From the NCBI GenBank assembly GCA_027021605.1, contig JALUUA010000205.1:1-8734 (forward strand): a DNA stretch of 8,734 nucleotides, in the 5' to 3' direction. Below the pieces are notes generated by a model. That model was not told the origin of the DNA. It saw only the letters and a program-made list of their open reading frames with translations, and searched no databases. Of this stretch, positions 5,826-8,734 are shown piece by piece. The position numbers and the translations under genes were made by a program. The DNA comes from Candidatus Bipolaricaulota bacterium (GTDB lineage Bacteria; Bipolaricaulota; Bipolaricaulia; RBG-16-55-9). Positions within the stretch are counted from its first letter, which is position 1. Each line of letters begins with the position of its first letter.

Positions 5826-5854
5826 ATTATAGCCGAAGAGGCTCCCGCTGACAA
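5826..5854 (-). promoter_or_regulatory. Near-consensus sigma-70-type promoter of rho
   Basis: On the minus strand TTGTCA (5854-5849; 5 of 6 to consensus) is followed by exactly 17 bp and a perfect TATAAT (5831-5826). It begins three bases past the glyA stop codon, so rho can be transcribed independently of the upstream ispG-glyA run. The predicted start is 5819-5820. This is the strongest promoter-like sequence in the window. Confidence 0.85.
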
Positions 5855-5856
5855 GA

Positions 5857-7113
5857 CTACGCGTCCAAATCGGGGTAGAGGGGGAACCGCTCGCACAGGG
5901 CTTGTACGCGGGGGCGTACCCCTTCCTTGGCCCTCTCGGGCGTCCCCCGGCGGACCCCCTCGAGCACGCGGTCGATGAGATCGGCCACCTCCTCCATCTC
6001 GGGCTCCCCCATCCCGCGGGTGGTGAGCGCCGGGGTCCCCAGCCGGATGCCGCTCGTTACGGCGGGCTTCTCCGGGTCGAAGGGGATCGCGTTCTTGTTG
6101 ACGGTGATCCCGACGTCCTCGAGGTGCCGCTCGGCCTCCGCGCCCGTGAGGCCCTTAGGACGAAGATCCACCAGAACCAAGTGGGTATCCGTCCCCCCCG
6201 ACACCAGGCGATACCCCCGCTCCTCGAGCGCCCGGGCGAGCGCCTTCGCGTTCTTCACAATTTGCCGCTGGTACTCCCGGAACTCGGGGCTCAGGGCTTC
6301 CTTGAAGGCCACGGCCTTGGCGGCGATCACGTGCATGAGCGGCCCGCCCTGGATGCCCGGGAACACGGTGCGGTCGATCAAGCGGGCGTGCTCTTTTGTG
6401 CACAATATAGCCCCGCCCCGCGGGCCGCGCAGCGTCTTGTGGGTCGTCAAAGTCACGAAGTGGGCGTGGGGCAGCGGGGAGGGGTGGAGCCCCGCGGCGC
6501 ACAGCCCGGCGATGTGGGCGATGTCGGCCATCAAGAACGCGCCCACCTCGTCGCAGATCTCGCGGATCTTGGCGAAGTCGATGGCGCGGGGGTAGGCGCT
6601 CGCCCCCGCCACGATGAGCTTGGGGCGCTCTTTCCTCGCGATTTCCCGGAGCGCTTCGTAATCCAGAAGCTCCGTCTCCCGGCTCACCCCGTAGTGCACG
6701 GCCCGGAAGAGCTTCCCGCTGAAGTTGACGGGGTGGCCGTGGGAGAGGTGGCCCCCGTGGTCGAGGGCCATCCCCAAAACGGTGTCCCCCGGCTCCAGCA
6801 CCGCGAAATAGACGGCCATGTTGGCCTGCGTCCCGGAGTGGGGCTGCACGTTGGCGTGCTCGGCGCCGAAGAGCTCACACAGTCGCTCCCGCGCCAGGTC
6901 CTCGACGCGATCCATGAACGCGCAGCCGCCGTAGTAGCGCTTGCGGGGATAGCCCTCGGCGTATTTGTTGGTGAGCACCGAGCCTTGGGCCTCCAACACG
7001 GCCTGAGATGTAAAGTTCTCGGAGGCGATCAGCTCCAGGGTGGAGCGCTGGCGGGCCAGCTCCCCCCGCAGCGCCTCAAAGACCTCCGGGTCGGTTTGGG
7101 CTACGGTTTTCAT
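5857..7113 (-). CDS. glyA: Serine hydroxymethyltransferase
   Basis: GlyA is a PLP enzyme that interconverts serine plus tetrahydrofolate and glycine plus 5,10-methylene-tetrahydrofolate, feeding one-carbon units to purine, thymidylate and methionine synthesis. With the chosen ATG it has 418 residues, the usual bacterial size. Visible motifs are LIASEN near the N terminus, TNKYAEGYPRKRYYGGC, SGTQANMAVY, DHGGHLSHG-x-PVNFSG, and TTHKTLRGPRGG, whose lysine (Lys226 from this ATG) forms the PLP Schiff base. The C-terminal IRLGTPALTTRG is also standard. An in-frame GTG at 7122 would add three residues, but GAGGT at 7126-7122 is an ideally spaced Shine-Dalgarno site (8 nt) for the ATG at 7113. It lies 23 bp after the GT2 gene, probably co-transcribed. 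The rho promoter starts three bases after its stop. Nothing unusual is seen in the protein. Confidence 0.97.
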   Translation of the reverse strand: MKTVAQTDPEVFEALRGELARQRSTLELIASENFTSQAVLEAQGSVLTNKYAEGYPRKRYYGGCAFMDRVEDLARERLCELFGAEHANVQPHSGTQANMAVYFAVLEPGDTVLGMALDHGGHLSHGHPVNFSGKLFRAVHYGVSRETELLDYEALREIARKERPKLIVAGASAYPRAIDFAKIREICDEVGAFLMADIAHIAGLCAAGLHPSPLPHAHFVTLTTHKTLRGPRGGAILCTKEHARLIDRTVFPGIQGGPLMHVIAAKAVAFKEALSPEFREYQRQIVKNAKALARALEERGYRLVSGGTDTHLVLVDLRPKGLTGAEAERHLEDVGITVNKNAIPFDPEKPAVTSGIRLGTPALTTRGMGEPEMEEVADLIDRVLEGVRRGTPERAKEGVRPRVQALCERFPLYPDLDA

Positions 7114-7121
7114 CGAGAACA

Positions 7122-7126
7122 CCTCA
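7122..7126 (-). promoter_or_regulatory. Shine-Dalgarno site that sets the glyA start
   Basis: GAGGT on the minus strand, 8 nt before ATG 7113, selects that ATG over the in-frame GTG at 7122, which would overlap the site itself. Confidence 0.7.
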
Positions 7127-7136
7127 AGAGGACGGC

Positions 7137-7787
7137 TCAGCCGACGCGGCTAAACAGGGAGCGGAGGATGCTCCCGTACATCTGGAAGCGCTCGCGCAGC
7201 CCCTGGGAGAGGCCGCGCTTCTCCTCCTTCATCACGTGGGTGACGCCGTCCAAGTAGATTCGCTCCTCCTTCCAGTCCTCCTTGATGGAGAGCTTGGTGA
7301 GGGCCATCTCCACGCCGTACTCCAGCTCCTGGGAGAGGTCGTACGCCTCCCGCAGGCGCTCCCAGCACGCCCGCTTGAGCACCCGCTGGCCCGAAAGATA
7401 GGGTGCGATGATCTGGGAGAGGTCCGTGTTGAGCCGCCCCTTGGCGAAGAGCCCCACGAGCATGTCGAGGTCCCGCTCGTAGAAGACCGCGATCATGCGG
7501 TCGACGTGCTCCGGGGTGAGGCCCACCAGGTCCGCGTCTAGAAAGAGCAGCACGTCGTTCTTCGCCTCTTGGACGCCCCGGTCGAGGGCGGCGGCCTTCC
7601 CCCGATTGCGCGCGAGGCGAATCACGCGCACCCGGGGGAAGCGGGCGGCCACCTCGGCGGTCCCGTCCGTGGAGCCGTCGTCGATCACCAGGATCTCGTC
7701 GACGGAGCGGGCCTCGCTGAGGGGCGCGAGCACGGCGGAGATGCGCTCCGCCTCGTTATAGGCAGGGACGATCGCCGAGACGCTCAT
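7137..7787 (-). CDS. Soluble family-2 glycosyltransferase, acceptor unknown
   Basis: This is a GT-A fold, GT2-family transferase of 216 residues with no membrane helix, so probably cytoplasmic or membrane-peripheral. The N terminus VSAIVPAYNEAERI (3-16) is the classic GT2 nucleotide-sugar entry strand. It is followed by ILVIDDGSTDGT (32-43), RNRGKAAALDRG (60-71) and the metal-binding DAD in LFLDADLVG (82-89). Further on, SGQRVLKR (132-139) and LEYGVEMAL (155-163) resemble the acceptor/base segment of small GT2 enzymes related to dolichyl-phosphate mannose and glucosyl-phosphoglycerate synthases. The substrate cannot be assigned; polyprenyl-phosphate or a lipid acceptor would fit the envelope context but is inference. 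It lies 32 bp after the small membrane protein and 23 bp before glyA. Its GAGG Shine-Dalgarno candidate is in a possible hairpin loop about 12 nt from the ATG. Confidence 0.88.
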   Translation of the reverse strand: MSVSAIVPAYNEAERISAVLAPLSEARSVDEILVIDDGSTDGTAEVAARFPRVRVIRLARNRGKAAALDRGVQEAKNDVLLFLDADLVGLTPEHVDRMIAVFYERDLDMLVGLFAKGRLNTDLSQIIAPYLSGQRVLKRACWERLREAYDLSQELEYGVEMALTKLSIKEDWKEERIYLDGVTHVMKEEKRGLSQGLRERFQMYGSILRSLFSRVG

Positions 7788-7792
7788 GGGAG

Positions 7793-7813
7793 ATCAGGCC
7801 CTCAAAGCCCGAT
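7793..7813 (-). other. Possible hairpin presenting the Shine-Dalgarno site of the GT2 gene
   Basis: On the mRNA strand ATCGGGC (7813-7807) can pair with GCCTGAT (7799-7793), with one G-U pair, around the loop TTTGAGG. The loop contains the only Shine-Dalgarno-like GAGG for the ATG at 7787. It could expose or tune ribosome binding, or be chance in GC-rich DNA. Confidence 0.3.
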
Positions 7814-7819
7814 CCCATC

Positions 7820-8131
7820 TTACTCGACGGGCTTTTCCCGTGTCAAGCGGGGCTTTTTGTGCCCGTATTCATGCTCCCGCCCCCGCTCCCGGATCATCTC
7901 CCGCCACAGCCGCGCGACCGCGGGGCTCCGGCGGCGCAGGCGGGCGAAGGGCGGGAGGCTCCCGAGCCTGCGGAGCAGGCGCCGCTTCCCCGGGAAGTCG
8001 AGGAGCGTGATCCCCAGAATCCCGAGGACGATCCCCGGGAGGAAGGGGACGAACCCCAACAGGCCGCCCAGCAGGATGAGCAAAACCCCCGCAGCGTTTC
8101 GGGCGAGCTTGAGGAGGAAGGACCGCCTCAT
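7820..8131 (-). CDS. Small membrane protein with two hydrophobic segments, PGPGW-like
   Basis: This is a 103-residue hypothetical protein. Its N terminus is basic (MRRSFLLKLAR), then residues 13-28 and 31-46 form two hydrophobic segments separated by a short turn, with FVPFLPG between them, and LLDFPGKRRLLRRL follows. The remaining 50 or so residues are strongly basic and polar and probably cytoplasmic. The pattern of a Gly/Leu-rich helix, a proline-glycine turn, a second helix and a basic tail resembles the small PGPGW-type putative transmembrane proteins, but I cannot confirm membership by eye. Its function is unknown. The ATG overlaps the ispG stop as ATGA with no obvious Shine-Dalgarno site, implying translational coupling to ispG. 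The GT2 gene follows after 32 bp. A link to isoprenoid or lipid-carrier metabolism is only suggested by position. Confidence 0.75.
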   Translation of the reverse strand: MRRSFLLKLARNAAGVLLILLGGLLGFVPFLPGIVLGILGITLLDFPGKRRLLRRLGSLPPFARLRRRSPAVARLWREMIRERGREHEYGHKKPRLTREKPVE

Positions 8132-8734
8132 GGCTTCACCGAGGGGGCCGCTTCGGACTTTTGCTGCAAGAGCTCCGCCTCGTACTCCCGCACGAGCTTT
8201 ACGAGTTCGTCCACGAGTTGATCCTCGGGCACGCGCTTTACGGGCTTGCCGTCGCGGTAGAGCACGCCCTCGCCGCGATAGCCCACCAGCCCAACATGGG
8301 AGTGCGCCGCCTCGCCGATGCCGTTCACCACGCAGCCGATGAGCGAGACCTTCAAGGGGGCCTCCACGTCCTTGAGGCGCTCCTGGGCCTCCTTTACGAT
8401 CTTTTCAAGGTCGATGCCGATGCGCCCGCAGGTGGGACACGAGGCGAACTGCACCCCGCGCCATCTCAACCCGAGCGCGCCCAGAATGTCGTAAGCCACG
8501 CGCACCTCGCGCACGGGGTCGCCCGTGAGCGACACCCGCACGGTGTCCCCGATGCCCTCCTCCAGCAGGGTCCCAATCCCCAGCGCGCTCTTGGCGATCG
8601 CCGCATCGCCCAGCCCCGCCTCCGTGACCCCCAAGTGGAAGGGGTACTCCACGTGCTTGGCCATCAGACGATACGACTCGATCATCACCCGCACGTCCGT
8701 GCTCTTGAGGGAGATCACGATGTCGTAAAAGTTG
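8128..8734 (-). CDS. ispG: (E)-4-hydroxy-3-methylbut-2-enyl-diphosphate synthase, C-terminal part
   Basis: IspG (GcpE) is the [4Fe-4S] enzyme that reduces methylerythritol cyclodiphosphate to HMBPP, the penultimate step of the MEP isoprenoid pathway. The window holds the last 201 or so residues; the frame is open at the right edge, where NFYDIVISLKSTDV matches the family's internal DFYDIVISxK segment, so the GTG at 8718 is not a start. All three cluster cysteines are present: SCPTCGR (codons at 8437-8439 and 8428-8430) and IGCVVNGIGEA (8332-8334). The conserved glutamate of the last motif is encoded at 8311-8313. The motif has NGIGEA where many species have NGPGEA, which I regard as ordinary variation. 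The TGA overlaps the next gene's ATG. The product supplies the C5 units for polyprenyl carriers such as the one used by the GT4 enzyme. Confidence 0.96.
   Translation of the reverse strand, partial: NFYDIVISLKSTDVRVMIESYRLMAKHVEYPFHLGVTEAGLGDAAIAKSALGIGTLLEEGIGDTVRVSLTGDPVREVRVAYDILGALGLRWRGVQFASCPTCGRIGIDLEKIVKEAQERLKDVEAPLKVSLIGCVVNGIGEAAHSHVGLVGYRGEGVLYRDGKPVKRVPEDQLVDELVKLVREYEAELLQQKSEAAPSVKP

Noticed and set aside
5831..5843. AGCC/GGCT inverted repeat after glyA as a glyA terminator
   Set aside because: Only four base pairs, no T-run, and it lies in the spacer of the rho promoter.
5902..7257. Long plus-strand frame of 451 codons opposite glyA
   Set aside because: It is the antisense shadow of glyA, whose protein motifs are unmistakable; the composition is low-complexity Gly/Arg/His/Pro typical of reverse frames in GC-rich genes, and it has no recognisable domain.
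7814..7827. TAAGAT near 7820 as a -10 box for the GT2 gene
   Set aside because: It overlaps the upstream stop codon, matches only 4 of 6 positions, has no -35 partner and is too far from the ATG for the leaderless pattern.
8296..8340. NGIGEA instead of NGPGEA in IspG as an active-site anomaly
   Set aside because: The cysteines and glutamate are intact, and I believe the Ile form occurs in other bacterial IspG proteins; likely normal variation.

Overview
The window is a GC-rich, gene-dense stretch of bacterial chromosome carrying core housekeeping genes. I see no transposase, integrase, tRNA, rRNA, CRISPR array or other sign of a mobile or defence region. The gene set (MEP-pathway IspG, SHMT, Rho, MurA, HflX, DNA polymerase III delta-prime, an undecaprenyl-phosphate sugar-1-phosphate transferase) indicates a free-living bacterium that makes peptidoglycan and uses the non-mevalonate isoprenoid route. 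TATAAT-type promoters placed exactly at start codons (leaderless transcripts) resemble Deinococcota, actinobacteria and some deep-branching thermophiles, but the sequence alone does not fix the phylum.

Layout, right to left. Seven of the nine genes form a minus-strand run. It begins with the 3' part of ispG (off the right edge), which overlaps by ATGA a small two-helix membrane protein. A soluble family-2 glycosyltransferase and glyA follow. Three bases after the glyA stop sits a near-consensus promoter (TTGTCA, 17 bp, TATAAT), then a leader of about 213 nt, then rho. rho is followed by murA (7-bp gap) and hflX (ATGA overlap), so rho-murA-hflX looks like one transcription unit. hflX converges with plus-strand holB and their coding ends overlap by 29 bp. 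holB is divergent from a partial minus-strand GT4 transferase across only 58 bp holding two facing promoters, each predicted to start transcription at the A of its ATG.

Functionally, the run mixes envelope precursor synthesis (IspG to polyprenyl carriers, the GT4 transferase that loads such a carrier, MurA for the first committed peptidoglycan step, perhaps the GT2), one-carbon metabolism (GlyA) and information processing (Rho, HflX, HolB). Most of this is conventional. The points worth a second look are: MurA has Asp at the catalytic Cys position, the substitution that makes other MurA enzymes fosfomycin-insensitive; Rho has two in-frame insertions in its ATPase domain relative to E. coli and B. 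subtilis Rho; rho has a long leader with repeats and an unusually long SD-to-ATG spacing; a perfect 11-bp tandem duplication lies at the rho/murA junction; and the divergent promoters appear leaderless. I found no convincing new multi-gene system.
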